The translations under genes were made by a program, and so were the position numbers. The notes under the pieces are model-generated. The model saw nothing but the letters and a program-made list of their open reading frames with translations, made no database searches and was not told the origin of the DNA. DNA of 64,000 nt from Ulota crispa (taxonomy: Eukaryota > Streptophyta > Bryopsida > Orthotrichales > Orthotrichaceae): assembly GCA_963920765.1 (NCBI GenBank), contig OY987251.1, positions 7,256,501 through 7,320,500 on the forward strand, in the 5' to 3' direction. This document shows, one piece after another, positions 34,641 to 45,970 of this stretch. Numbering within the stretch: position 1 is the stretch's first letter; each line of letters opens with the position of its first letter.

Positions 34641-35099
34641 TGTTGGCCCAATTTTCACCCCCTGCCTCATGCCCCCCATGCCATCTCCTCATGCCACCTG
34701 TGGTTAAACTTGTCCTCTACTTTATTTCTAAACGTCCATTTTCACTTTTACTTAACAATTTGTAAACACCAATGCTAAAGGTGCTCAGCAACGTGTCTGT
34801 TCCCACTAACCAAGAGGATTAGACCATGAGCCTAGGTGGCAGGGTTGATGGCAAGCTTGAAAGAGCGGAAGTTAGAAAAAATAGAAGATAAGACTCAAGA
34901 AATTTCAAGATTATAGGCAAGATTTTTGTAGTAGTAATTCTTGGAGGAAATGAAACATCTCAGGGTTTAGCAGGGCTATAAGAGTGTTCTTTGGTATTGC
35001 CAATTGGGAAGGTCAATTACAAAATCAGCCCTATCTTGTTGGCACATTCACGGGGAATGCATAAATTACATAAGATCCCAAGTGAGAACATAGCAATCC

Positions 35100-35825
35100 T
35101 TAACCCCTAAAGGACCACTTGTCCCTACAAGGGACAAATGGGATTTCAAGCATGTACTTATGGTTAAACTATTTTGTGTAATTTTTTGAAACTTTTATGA
35201 AAGGTAGGGAATTCAAAGATCTGTGTGGGCATCTAATTTTTACCTCATTCCAACATTTATTGAAGAAGTTTAAAATGAATATATAAGAATTTTAGTTTAG
35301 CAGGTAGCTCAAAAACTTTTTTGAAATTTGTATTTTTTCAAAATAAATTTGGGATTAGTTCTATAGACTTACATATATGTGGGAAGCTTTGAATCATTTA
35401 GTTCTAATTGCTGAGATAAAAGTTATGAGAAGTTTTAGTTTGCATGTAGGCATAGTTTTGAGATTTTCCACACCTACCCGCAAACTAAAACTTCTCATAA
35501 CTTTTATCTCCGCAATTAAAATTAAATGATTCAAAGCTTCCCACATATACGTAAGTCTAAAGAACTAATCCCAAAATTTTATTTTGAAAAAATACAAATT
35601 TTAAAAAAGTTTTTGGGTTGCTCGCTAAACTAAAATTCTTATATATTCATTTTTAACTTCTTCAATAAATGTCAAAATGAGGTAAAAATTAGATGCCCAC
35701 ACAGATCTTTGAATTCCCTATCTTCCATAAAAGTTTCAAAAATTTACACAAAGTAGTTTAGCCATAAATACATGCCCAAAATCCCATTTGTTCCCTCTAG
35801 AGACAAGTGGTCCTTTAGGAGTTAA
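35100..35825. mobile_element. TTAA-family element as a complete palindrome (726 bp)
   Basis: The left TTAA-CCCCTAAAGGACCACT and right AGTGGTCCTTTAGGAG-TTAA ends bound two arms of about 350 bp that pair along their whole length, joined near 35460 at TTTTCCACACC. Both arms carry AAAAGTTATGAGAAG or its complement and a GGAAGCTTTGAATCATTT phrase. It resembles two left halves of the GGACC subtype joined head to head. Confidence 0.85.
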
Positions 35826-36960
35826 CTGCTTTGTAGTTTTTGTACATTGCTTTTCCATGTGCAAAGTTTTCAAAACACTAATTTTCCTCTACAGTGTTTG
35901 CTTTTACGTTTTAAAACCTTTGCTTGCAAGAGTAAAGTGAGAATGGACCTTAAGTGGACATCCAAATTTTACTTTAGTTAAACTTGTACTCTATCCTATT
36001 TTTACATAGAACTTGTTTTTGGTTAATTGATAATTTTCTTAATTTTAAATCTATAAAAAACTTTGAAATTCAATAACTTTTCCACCATAAGCTCAAATGT
36101 CACCAAACCAAACCCATGCACTCCTCCTTGCGGAGAGCTTTCTAGCGGTACCAAGCACGCAACGAGGGACACATGGTCCAAGAGATATCAATGCAACAAA
36201 CAAACAAACATCCAAACAATATGATTTAAGGTATAGATGCTTAAGTTGCCTGAAAAATAAGATTGTACATAACTTTCTAATAGTCCAAAGAGAACAAATC
36301 CTTGGGGAGATCACTCTTTGTGATTTTATGGTATACACGTGAGTTAAGAGGGTATTTGATGTAGGGCTATTTATCTAAAATATGGTAATTAAAGTGACCT
36401 TATTTTATATAAAAAGCTATGCAGATCATATTTCTAGTACCCTATTTTTTTTACAAATTTATTCATTTGGTTTTTAAATGTGGCTATTTTATGAATAAAT
36501 TTTGTTTGTTCAATTTTATCCTATCTCCGTTATTCATTAAAAAAACCACATCTTACTTTCTATTACATATGCACACATGGTATTCACCATGAAACTAATA
36601 ATAAGCATATGAACTAGAGGGCTATTGTCTAAGTGAAATTTTTTAGTAACAAGTTTTTAGTATTTCTCAATTCTATGGCATGTATTTAAAACAATTTAAC
36701 ATGGAGAGCAACAAACAATACTAAATTTTTTTACAACCCCTATTTGTCAAGGTTAATTTAATAACAAAAAAATCCTACTACCTAATGTTTTTACATACCC
36801 TAATTTATATATACTAAAGTATATAGTATTTCATGAACCCTATAATAGGTCTACATATTATACAAATTTTGTATATTTGAATAAAATAGACCTTATTTTT
36901 TAATTCATGTTATTGAGTTGAATAGAATGCGCCTTGGAAACAAGCAGGGTATCTTGCTGC
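35826..36960. other. Unassigned AT-rich spacer
   Basis: Two overlapping open frames of 81 codons on opposite strands at 36093-36342 are mirror shadows with no family resemblance. The text around 36360-36480 (GGGCTATTTAT, TATTTTATG) resembles 13080-13240, suggesting a decayed dispersed repeat. Confidence 0.35.
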
Positions 36961-37167
36961 AATTGTACATTGCTGACTAAAATCGTCTTTGGTCTTGATC
37001 TTCATTTTTCAAATCTTCAATCTTCAGTCTTCCGTTGGCCTATCCTGTGGTTGACTTTAGGGATATAAGGATCAAGGTAAGGATAAAAACCCACTGGATA
37101 CGGGACGGGTAGATTGGGACAGCAGACATGAGCTGCCGTCCGTATGACGTGATCCTAAATTTAAATT

Positions 37168-37198
37168 CACGATCTGCTAGCCAAAACTTCAGATCGTG
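37168..37198. repeat. 9-bp hairpin CACGATCTG / CAGATCGTG
   Basis: Perfect arms separated by 13 nt in a GC-richer patch (37060-37210) that also contains GACGGGTAGATTGGGACAGC. It sits at the left edge of the region holding the ~180-bp array. Confidence 0.65.
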
Positions 37199-37459
37199 AG
37201 AACAAAACAAGTTTCGACCATGTGGGTAATCAATCCTATTTTGTCACCACAACAATAAATGAGGTTAAATTTGGTTTAACCCAAATTACCCGCAATAAGA
37301 TTTACAAAATAGCATGAAAATAAATTGACAAACAAGCCTCCAAAACCGACTAGGAATAACAAAGCCACATTCCACACATACATAAAAAATAAACCCAAAA
37401 CATTCCTCTTGAAGTCTTTATATGTTCAAATTTTCAAATTTTCATGTTTTCAAGTCTTC

Positions 37460-38430
37460 ATGTTTTAATAAAAACAATGAAGAAAATCATAAATAATAAA
37501 TCCTAGAAAGGCTGCAACTTTCTATCTAATGCCACAGATGGCTTAAAGATCCAAATGCTAAGTGTAATATCAATTTAAAAAGCTCTTCTAACCTTTTAAC
37601 ATTTCTCTAAATTTCAATTCAATCTAAGCTACTATCCAAAAGTTATGCAGGTTCAAAGTAGAGGCTCTTTTTCCTCCTTACAAACTAAATACTACCTCTA
37701 TAAACCTCTATAACTTTTATTTTACACATCACCTATAGAAGCATGATATCAATTTAAAAAGATAATACTATTAACTACAATTACTAAAATTTTCACTTCA
37801 AAATAAAACTCCGTCCAAAAGTTCTAGTCAATTAAAATGTGGGTCTCAACTTTTTAGAGAGCACCAAAACCACCAACTTTTATATACTATAATTTCTTCA
37901 ATAAGACTCCAAATGAAATGATTGAAGACAATTCGGAAAGCTGTGACAACAAACTATTACTCTTAAAATTTTGAAAAAAAAAATTTCATACTATCCAAAA
38001 GTTGTAGCTCTTCAAAGTTTTGGCCTTCTCATAACAAAAGGGCAGTCACTTTGAATCCTTCACACCTCCATAACTTTCTCTTTCAATCTTCAAATATTGA
38101 GTTTAATGACTTTCTAAAAAGCTAAGACTAAGATGAACACTTCCTTCAAATTTTGTTGCACAATAATATACAAATCATAAGTTATGGCTTGTCAAAGTTT
38201 CAGCATTTTTCATAGTTTGACTTTTTGACTCCAAAACTCAAACACTCATAACTTTTGCATTACAATTCCAAATCAAATTTGCAAACTCATTTTGAAAAAT
38301 TGATCACACAAGAAATAACTTCTCTAAATTTCAATTCAAAATCATGTATACATCAAAAGTCCTCTCACATCAAAGTTTTGAGATTTTTTCCTTCTTTCCA
38401 CTAACACTCATACACTAACTTCCAACAACT
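37460..38430. repeat. Degenerate ~180-bp periodic array
   Basis: The word CCAAAAGTT(ATG) or a close variant recurs at 37636, 37815, 37995, 38175 and 38353 (spacings 179, 180, 180, 178). Each is followed by TTCAAAGT-like text and preceded by AATTTCAATTCAAA-like text, and CATAACTTTT phrases recur between them. Monomers are strongly diverged, but the phase holds across five units. It resembles an old satellite or a periodic non-coding part of a larger element. It has no coding potential. Confidence 0.7.
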
Positions 38431-38679
38431 AAGAAATCTCTCCTCCTTAATTTCAACTTTATCTAAGGTAAAGAAGTGGAATACATCAGTCTATGCCCCT
38501 CTCTATCCTTACCCCACCATAGATGTCAAACCCCTTTTCTTTTCACACCTTTTTCATTCACTTCTAAATCTTTTTTTTTAATTTTTAATACAAACAAAGG
38601 TAAAATATATGAACCTTCCAAAACATCTAGATAAACATATAAAAATGATTAAATTATAAAATAAACACTACCATAAAGT

Positions 38680-38985
38680 GGCCACGTGCCCTTGCGGGCA
38701 TATAATAGAGTCAAACGCTTGTCTTCAGTCGCCAAGTCGTGGACTTGGTTAACTGGAGAAACAATTGTCTCTAGCTGTCCGCCGGACCGGGGTTAAATCC
38801 CATCGAACTCGTCGAGCTGTGATGGCGGTCCATGACTTGATAGTTAGTAAGGTAAGAAATTGACCCAGCCAACCCGCTACCTAACCCCCTAAGCTATACA
38901 TGTAACAGGACGGCGCAGCGCACTGAAATCTATGGCCGCTGCGCTATCAGCAAACCGTAGTCCTCACCACGACCATTCTTTTTGC
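38680..38985. other. GC-rich island with a tRNA-like B-box word
   Basis: About 300 bp of markedly higher GC. GGGGTTAAATCCC at about 38790 resembles a pol III B box, but I find no well-placed A box or tRNA fold. GCGCAGCG and CGCTGCGC (about 38913-38946) form an inverted repeat. It may be the conserved end of a SINE-like or larger element whose body is the ~180-bp array. Unassigned. Confidence 0.35.
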
Positions 38986-39147
38986 CACAACTGTTGATTT
39001 ATTAAAATCAACACAAACATAAATAAATATTGAGTATCTACATGATAGAAAGATCTCCATCAGGACAACGTGATTCCTAAAACGTAAGCTAGTAATCTCC
39101 CCAAGAACAAACTGAAACTTCAGATATAGACAAAACTATAACCTATA

Positions 39148-39393
39148 AAAAGAATTTTTTTATTAACTTCTAGTTTTTGTGAAAAAGTTGCTGCCTAATC
39201 TTCCCAAATTTGTGCTTATTTGAGCATAATTTTTGCTCCTAAGCATAGATTGGAAAAAAATTGTATTCTCCAAAAGCTAATATGTTTTTCTATTTTTAAA
39301 AAGTTCAAAAGATCAAGGCAAAAATTGAGGCCGTAGATACTTGCCTAAAATCTCCTTTGTCCTCCGAAGGGACAATAATCCTTTAGAGGCTAA
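39148..39393 (-). mobile_element. TTAA-family fragment, GGACC subtype
   Basis: The reverse complement of the left ~250 bp of 16787-17716, including AAATTTGTGCTTATTTG and GACAATAATCCTTTAGAGG-CTAA at its right end (TTAA decayed to CTAA). The other end is missing. Confidence 0.65.
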
Positions 39394-39424
39394 ACCAATT
39401 TTTTAAAATTAGGTTCTTTAATTC

Positions 39425-39624
39425 NNNNNNNNNNNNNNNNNNNNNNNNNNNNNNNNNNNNNNNNNNNNNNNNNNNNNNNNNNNNNNNNNNNNNNNNNNNN
39501 NNNNNNNNNNNNNNNNNNNNNNNNNNNNNNNNNNNNNNNNNNNNNNNNNNNNNNNNNNNNNNNNNNNNNNNNNNNNNNNNNNNNNNNNNNNNNNNNNNNN
39601 NNNNNNNNNNNNNNNNNNNNNNNN
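39425..39624. other. Assembly gap of exactly 200 N
   Basis: All 200 positions are N. The round number suggests a fixed-size placeholder, so true distances across it are unknown. The right flank starts in an ATTCATTAAATTGGG-family fragment (about 39625-39720), so a repeat probably broke the assembly. Confidence 0.95.
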
Positions 39625-39856
39625 AACACTTTCCCAAAATAAATTTTGAGGATACTAAATATTGTATTTGTGAGAATATTTTAATAATTTAGAGTAATTT
39701 TTTTGATAATTTCTTCAACACATTTCATCATTGATGTAAGGTCTTGAAAAAACCATCATAAAATCAATTTCAAACTGCCTATAACGCTGAAAACTAAAAA
39801 AATTCAGAAGTCTCAAAATTGGGGTTTTTTTTCCTAAGTTAACAAAATTTTCACAA

Positions 39857-39920
39857 TGTAGTAGTAGTAATAATAATAACAAATAATAATAATAATGATA
39901 ATAATAAAAATAATAATACA
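39857..39920. repeat. AAT-rich trinucleotide microsatellite
   Basis: GTAGTAGTAATAATAATAA continues into (AAT)n with occasional C, A or G interruptions for about 60 bp. Confidence 0.85.
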
Positions 39921-40058
39921 AATAAACACTAACAACTCTAAAACTTCCTTAAACCATGAGCATACAAAGTTGAAACAAAAAAGGCTTGACTTGTGTGCAA
40001 TCAAAGTGCCCCTGTGGATTTGAAAAATACGATCAACAAGATTGGACCATATGATTTG

Positions 40059-40979
40059 TTAACCCCTAAAGGACCATATCCCCTTTTTTAGAAACATAGT
40101 GATTTTGGGCAGGTACTTGTGATTGGAGCTTTTCATATTTTAGGTCAAAATTTTAATAGAATGAGGGGACAAGGTTTATCTTTCACATGCACTAAATTTC
40201 ATGACATTTGGAATTATGAGTAAAAAGTTATGGCCTAATATGTTGTTTTTTATGTTCTTTGGGCAACTTGGGCAGATTTTTAAAAATCACTTTTTTCAGA
40301 AACAGTTTTTTTTAATTGGTTTAGGAGATTTACGTGAATGTAGGAAGCTTTGAGTCATTCTGTCTAGATCAACAAGATGAAAGTTATGAGGATTTTTTGT
40401 TTGCGGGCAGTTATGGATTCTCTACTCTAAAATAAACTTTGAAGTTGAGTAATTTACTCAATTTTCAACATTTTGGAAAAAAAACAAAACCAAAGGATGA
40501 AGATTGTTTATGACAACATTATGACCATTGGGATTGGCAATTTTCATTTCCCTAATTAAATTCTTAAAAATTTAGTGTTTTGAATCATTCTTTACTTCTT
40601 TTTACTTATTAATTTTTTTTCATATGTTATACAACTCCAAATGAATTGAAACTTTTTTGACATGTACTTTATTTAGGTGAAATAAGGAATTTAGAGAAGC
40701 ACCACCCACATGGCCTTTTTTCCTTAGGAACTTCACCTTCTAAAGGGTAGCTGCCTAGTTTTTCACAAGATGTTTTTGAATATTCAAACCATTCTAACTT
40801 CCAATCCACTTGGCGGAAATCTCTGAAATTTTTTCCACATCTTTTCAAACCATTCTTCTACAAGATCCTAGGGTCACATATGCATAAAAAAAATTTGTTT
40901 TCAAATTTGGTTGATGCTCTAAAAATGGCAGTTTTGAAGAGTTTTTGGTGAAAACTTTGCTTGGTCCTTAAGGGGTTAA
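40059..40979 (+). mobile_element. TTAA-family element, GGACC subtype (921 bp)
   Basis: Ends are TTAA-CCCCTAAAGGACCATA and TTGGTCCTTAAGGGG-TTAA. AAAAGTTATGGCC lies at about 40214 and GATGAAAGTTATGAGG at about 40377, about 160 bp apart as in 16787-17716. Its right TTAA is the left TTAA of the next element. Confidence 0.85.
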
Positions 40980-41912
40980 TCCCTAAAGGCCCAAATGTTC
41001 CTTGGGGGACAAATGGACCTTGGGCATGTACCTGTGACTAAACCAATTTTTATAAAAATTTTGAAACTTTTGAGGATTGTGGGGAATTCAAAGATGTACG
41101 TGCACATCTAATTTTTTCTTTGTTTTGACATTTATTGAAGAGGTTATGCATGAAAATTTGAAGAACAAGGAAGTGTAGGCAGCCCGGGCAGCCCAAAAGC
41201 TTCTTAAAATTTTCATTTTTCAAAATTAAAAATCTGAAATTGATTCTTTAGATTTTTACAAATGTGGGAAGCTTTGAATCATTCATTTCTGATTTATGAG
41301 TGAGAAGTTTTGGTTTTCAAGTAGGTATGGGATTTCCAAACCTCTATCCCTTTTTACCCTTGTAAAATTTGGTCCTTGAATTTTTTTTTTGACTTTTTTC
41401 CCAAGATGTAGTAAGCTAAGATTTCTTGGTTTTCACCATTTGGATCAAAGTTATTCAGATTTCTTAATTTTACATAAATCCTCCAAGTTTGCCTAGTGTA
41501 TACATAAATTTCATGGCCTTCCGGCATTGCAAGATTTTACAAAGTATGTATCACACCTCCAATTCATTTGAAAATTCTCCCACATTTACCTAACTTGTTC
41601 TTCTACATGGAAAAATAAACTTCAACTTTGCGTAGAGCAAATTTTTTGATATAGGAGATGTTGAAGGCTTCTGAATTTTTTGGGCAGCAAAGAAATTTTT
41701 TTTTTTTTTTACTTCAGATGTGAATATCTCACTCATTTACTTTTAGAATAAGTTGATTTTTTATCCACAAGTACCCGCCACAGTCTAGGGCAAGATCCTA
41801 CGGTTGGATTTTCCAAAAAAACATGTTTTCGTACCTTTCTACTCATTCCCCCAAAAGTGGCAGTTTTGAGTAACTTTCATAGAAAAAAAGGGCTTGGACC
41901 TTTAGGGGTTAA
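40976..41912 (+). mobile_element. TTAA-family element, GGACC subtype (937 bp)
   Basis: Ends are TTAA-TCCCTAAAGGCCCAAA and GGACCTTTAGGGG-TTAA. The internal stem-loop TGTTCC..TGGGGGACA follows the left end. It is collinear with 52970-53924 in inverted orientation (AAAATAAACTTCAACTTTGC against its complement). Confidence 0.85.
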
Positions 41913-42600
41913 TAGAAAGCATTTCCATCATGCTAAACTCGATCGGAAGTGGTTTCACCAAATGTGCAATGAGATTATATCAGTCAAAATTGAGTTGACC
42001 TAGCTTTTTGAAAGACATTTTAATGTCTCTTGGACGCTTAGGGGTTAAGATTAAACCAACCAAATCTTCCAAAAATCTAAGTACAATATAAATAAAGGCA
42101 AGACCCAGATTGAACATCTGAAAATTCAATCAAATATAGAAAATGAATGAAACTTTTGGTAAATCTCAAAAACTCTCCAAAACGATGATTGGGATCAGTT
42201 TTACGGGAAAAAAATTGGCTATGCATTTTGGGCAGTGAAAATGCAAAAGAAAACTAGTTGAGCTTTGAAAGTATAGGATGAAAACCAACCAAAAATTCTC
42301 AAGTTTATCCAATTATAATATAAATATAAGAAGTATATGGTTTGCACATATGGAAAAACAAGTTTGAAGATGGGAAACGACTACTATCAGCTAGTGAAGT
42401 TCAAAAGTCTCTCCTAACAATGATTGTCATCGATGATTGGTAAAACAATCAAAAAACGTAACTATTACCAATGAAAATGCAAAATAAGACCAGTTGCAAC
42501 TGTGAAACTACAAGACAAAAATTGGAATTTTTTTTCAAAAACATCTAAAGTTGAGTACAGCATTAACATGGGAAACATACATTGTAATCACGTAAAATAA
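41913..42600. other. Spacer with a solo TTAA-family end
   Basis: CTTGGACGCTTAGGGG-TTAA ends at 42048 with no partner to the left other than the TTAA at 41909. The remainder is AT-rich with no gene. Confidence 0.4.
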
Positions 42601-42822
42601 GAGCCGGTTTCCATTAGGGGCCTGGAGGGGTCCAGGCTTGGACATCCATCGTCCGGGTCCTGCAAAAGTTGACTACATTCTTGGACTGCCTAGACCCTTG
42701 ATCGGACCTTATTTTCAAAAATATACTTGTTGTGAAAATTTTACAAGTTTTTTGTTTTCTCTACCTGTGGGCAACTTGGATGTCCAATCCAACTCCAGTC
42801 TCTCATGGAAATTGGCCCTAAG
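42601..42822. mobile_element. Foldback MITE, AGCCGGTTTCCAT ends (~220 bp)
   Basis: GAGCCGGTTTCCATTAGGGG at the left pairs with CATGGAAATTGGCCCT at the right. Inward, CTTGGACATCCA pairs with TGGATGTCCAATCC. It is a single copy here and of unknown superfamily. Confidence 0.65.
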
Positions 42823-44130
42823 GTCAGAGTAAACTAATCCCCTCATTGCTCCTTGCCTAAATGAATGGGATCAAGACTCAAGTCAACTACTTCATGAGTT
42901 TGTGGGGCCAAAGTGAAATACTCCACTTTTTCAAATTTCAAGAATTATAGGGTTTGGAAATCAACCATTGGGAAACTGAATTTGGAAATTTTGATTTAAC
43001 AATTGGATTCAAAAACCTGAATTTTGTCTACAATTGCAAAGAATGATACAACTGAACAACCTCAAAATAGGCAAATTAGTACTTTCACCATTGTTTGTAA
43101 AATTGTAGCACTTTTCCACCATGTCTCAAAAACATTGATATGCAATAAACAAAGCCCCAAGGCCATCTAGGCTGGGGGCAATGAGGGCCAATTTTCATTA
43201 GTAACCAAAATTGAAGGCCCATCTAAGTTGACCATGGGTAGAGAAGAGAAAAAACTCTGACATCCTAATGAGAAGTACAGTTTTGAAAGCAAGTTGAATT
43301 CTAGGGTGCGAAAGGTTCATGAATATTTTTCAACTTTTGTAAAACTAGAGGTTAGAGGTCTACGCCTAGAATCCTCCAATCAAAAAGGGCTTTGAGGGGT
43401 AAGGACATCCTTCCATGTGAGGGGTGTGAGGGGTGAAACTTATTGTAACTTACCAATAATCAGTCAGATAGGAATCCAAAAAGGCTGAGGCTCCCACTTG
43501 ACCAATTATTAAGGGGCTTCAAACTTAAAAATATACAGGTGACTCACGCCACGATTCACCTTTGCAAATTCACTAGTGAATACTGAAGTGACTCACCTTT
43601 AGAATTCCCTCCTAATGTGATTCACGTGAGGAGTGAACTTTAGAAACTCATTTTGGCGAGTCTCATCCTCATGGCTGTCTCAGACGCTCACACCCTTGAC
43701 TTGCGCACAAAACCCTAATTGCAATTTCACGGGTGTGTCAGATTTTTGACGTAGGAGTGAAAGAAAATAATTCACAAGTAAGTGCGATTCCTACGAGGTG
43801 AGAAACTTGTAAGTCAGATTTCATGTTTGAACCCCCTATTGGCGAGCTGAAGTAAGCTTCACCGACCACCCCGCTCACATGGAAGGAGAGGCCCTAAGTT
43901 CCCTCCGGTTACAAAAATCAGTTAGAATGGGAAATGAAGAGTAATTCACAAACAAATCTCAAATGTTTTTTTTGCCAGATGCTGATTGAGCTTCAAAACG
44001 ACCTCGACCCCAAGTGTAAACAGGCACTGACACTGTCAAGCTACACTGGGACTGCCGGTCTTAAATGAAAGTAATGCCACGTGTCATAAAAGCAGCTCAC
44101 CGGAGGGGTCTGGGTCTATTTTTTAGCTTT
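42823..44130. other. Unassigned sequence with dispersed-repeat similarity
   Basis: Phrases around 42960-43150 (TTTGGAAATT..., GTGCAATAAAC-like words) recur loosely at 48070-48360, suggesting an old dispersed repeat. 43530-43850 is rich in GTGACTCAC/ATTCAC words, including AATTCACTAGTGAATACT. No gene. Confidence 0.35.
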
Positions 44131-44409
44131 TAAAAATGTGAGATTATGCCATTTGGTAGTAAAAGACACGCTTGTGAGGGGGGTGGGGGCTCCGGGGTCG
44201 TGGGGCAAAAGCCAAGCAATCTTCAGAAAGGTGGCGTTCGACCTCTCCCGTGGTAAGGCCCAAGTACCGCCCCAAGTCCCCAACGGGGGGGCTCTTCCAA
44301 AGGGCAGTTACGCAGGAACAGTGGGCGCCTCCTGTTCCGCATGGTTTTCCTCCCCTTTCCCCTTGAATTGTGTGGGCTGCTTTCCTGATGCTGCAGCTCC
44401 ATATAGGCT

Positions 44410-44545
44410 CGATTTACTGCATCGTATGCTGCATGGTTTACTGCACCGTACGCTGCATGGTTTACTGCAGCGTATGTTGCATGGTTTACTGCAGCGTATG
44501 CTGCATGGTTTACTGCGCCGTATGCTGCATGGTTTACTGCACATG
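44410..44545. repeat. 24-bp minisatellite, about 5.6 units
   Basis: GGTTTACTGCACCGTACGCTGCAT-type units begin at about 44410, 44434, 44458, 44482, 44506 and 44530. Because 24 is a multiple of three, the array stays open in several frames on both strands (for example HGLLHRML repeats on +). It lies in a GC-rich island (44150-44620) inside AT-rich DNA. I do not call the 165-codon frame across it a gene. Confidence 0.85.
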
Positions 44546-44847
44546 GATCGTAGTACTGCACATACGTCGACGTGGGGCCAGCGTGGAAGAGCTCTGCATT
44601 TTACACCTGCCATAAAATGTAAGATTTTTACCTAAGGTAGGCAGCTCATGAATGGAGCATCTAAGTGCTGAAACTGAATCTTGGATAAATGAAATTTCTT
44701 GAAATATTTTTCAGTAAATTTTTCTTAAAAGACAAGAAGAATTGGCATCTAACCCAAGTTGTTTCATGTTTTCTGAAACTTTGTGGTGAAGTGGAAAGGC
44801 CATAGGGCTTTAAAATGGAGTACCTCTTCAAATGTACATCTCATGTA

Positions 44848-45724
44848 CAATGGGGGGGCAAAAAGATTGGGAACACCTTCTTATGCCATTCAAAGAACTT
44901 TGCCTAATGTATAGAGTACAACTGACATTTTATAGTCTTGCATGATTGATATTTAACTCTTATGCAACCCCCATCACACATACCAAATTTTGGTTCCCAA
45001 AAATCAAAATCCTATATTTAGTGAATTATTTTACTTAGAATCCACTGTTTTACATGATGATTAATTAAAAATTATTGGTGATGAATTTTTGAGGTTGGAT
45101 TGCATGGATATGTAAGAAACATCCATACACACATCTTTCCTCCAAACAAGCATTTCTAAAAAGCTTCAAAATTACTTCTTTACAAATTTTAATGTTGGGA
45201 TGATTATGACCAAATTTTGTAAAATGTATGAAATTGTTTTTTAATTAGATTTTGGCAACAAAAACATATCATCATGCTTAGAGTTACAAACCTAATCATA
45301 ATGGACATTTCAAATTGCAAAATCTGATTACCATACAATTTCATACATTTTATAAAATTTGGTCATAATCATCCCAACACTAAAATCTGTAAAGAAGGAA
45401 TTTTGAAGCTTTTTAGAAATGCTTGTTTGGAGGAAAGATGTGTGTATGGATGTTTCTTACATATCCATGCAATCCAACCTCAAAAATTCATCACCAATAA
45501 TTTTTAATTAATCATCATATAAAACAGTGGATTCTAAGTAAAATAATTCACTAAATATAGGATTTTGATTTTTGGGAACCAAAATTTGGTATGTGTGATG
45601 GGGGTTGCATAAGAATTAAACATCTATCATGCAAGACTATAAAATGTCAGTTGTACTCTATACATTAGGCAAAGTTCTTTGAATGGCATAATAGGGTGTT
45701 CCCAATCTTTTCATCCCCCCATTG
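44848..45724. mobile_element. Tc1/mariner-like foldback with TA flanks (877 bp)
   Basis: CAATGGGGGGGCAAAAAGAT on the left and ATCTTTTCATCCCCCCATTG on the right, each bordered by TA (44846-44847 and 45725-45726). The arms pair for about 370 bp. Inner phrases (TATGCAACCCCCATCACACA and ATTTGGTATGTGTGATGGGG) are related to those in 52664-54467. It is non-coding. Confidence 0.85.
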
Positions 45725-45970
45725 TACAATCTTGAAGGACAGTGAAAAAAAACATGTACAAATGGAGTACATCTATGGAGGTGCTCCAAATTAGAGCCTG
45801 CACCAAATTAGAGCCTTCTACCTTATGAAAAGATTGAGGATGTGAATTTAAAATTACATTTAATTTTGAAGACCTCTATCTTGCTTGGAACCGTAGAGGA
45901 GGATACAACTTTATAGTGTCAAAACAAGGAGCAATTTAATACTTTTATCCTTGTTTGTATAAAAGAAAAA

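Noticed and set aside
38780-38830. Possible tRNA or SINE head
   Set aside because: Only a B-box-like word is present; I could not fold a cloverleaf or place an A box at the right distance.
37060-38985. Whether the region is an LTR-bounded element
   Set aside because: I found no pair of long direct repeats, primer-binding site or polypurine tract, so I left it unassigned.
39383-39637. Two minus-strand frames of about 80 codons
   Set aside because: They are translations of the 200-N assembly gap.
44138-44635. 165-codon frame, the longest outside the LBP/BPI gene
   Set aside because: Nearly a third of it is the 24-bp minisatellite, which is open in several frames; the rest has no recognised domain.
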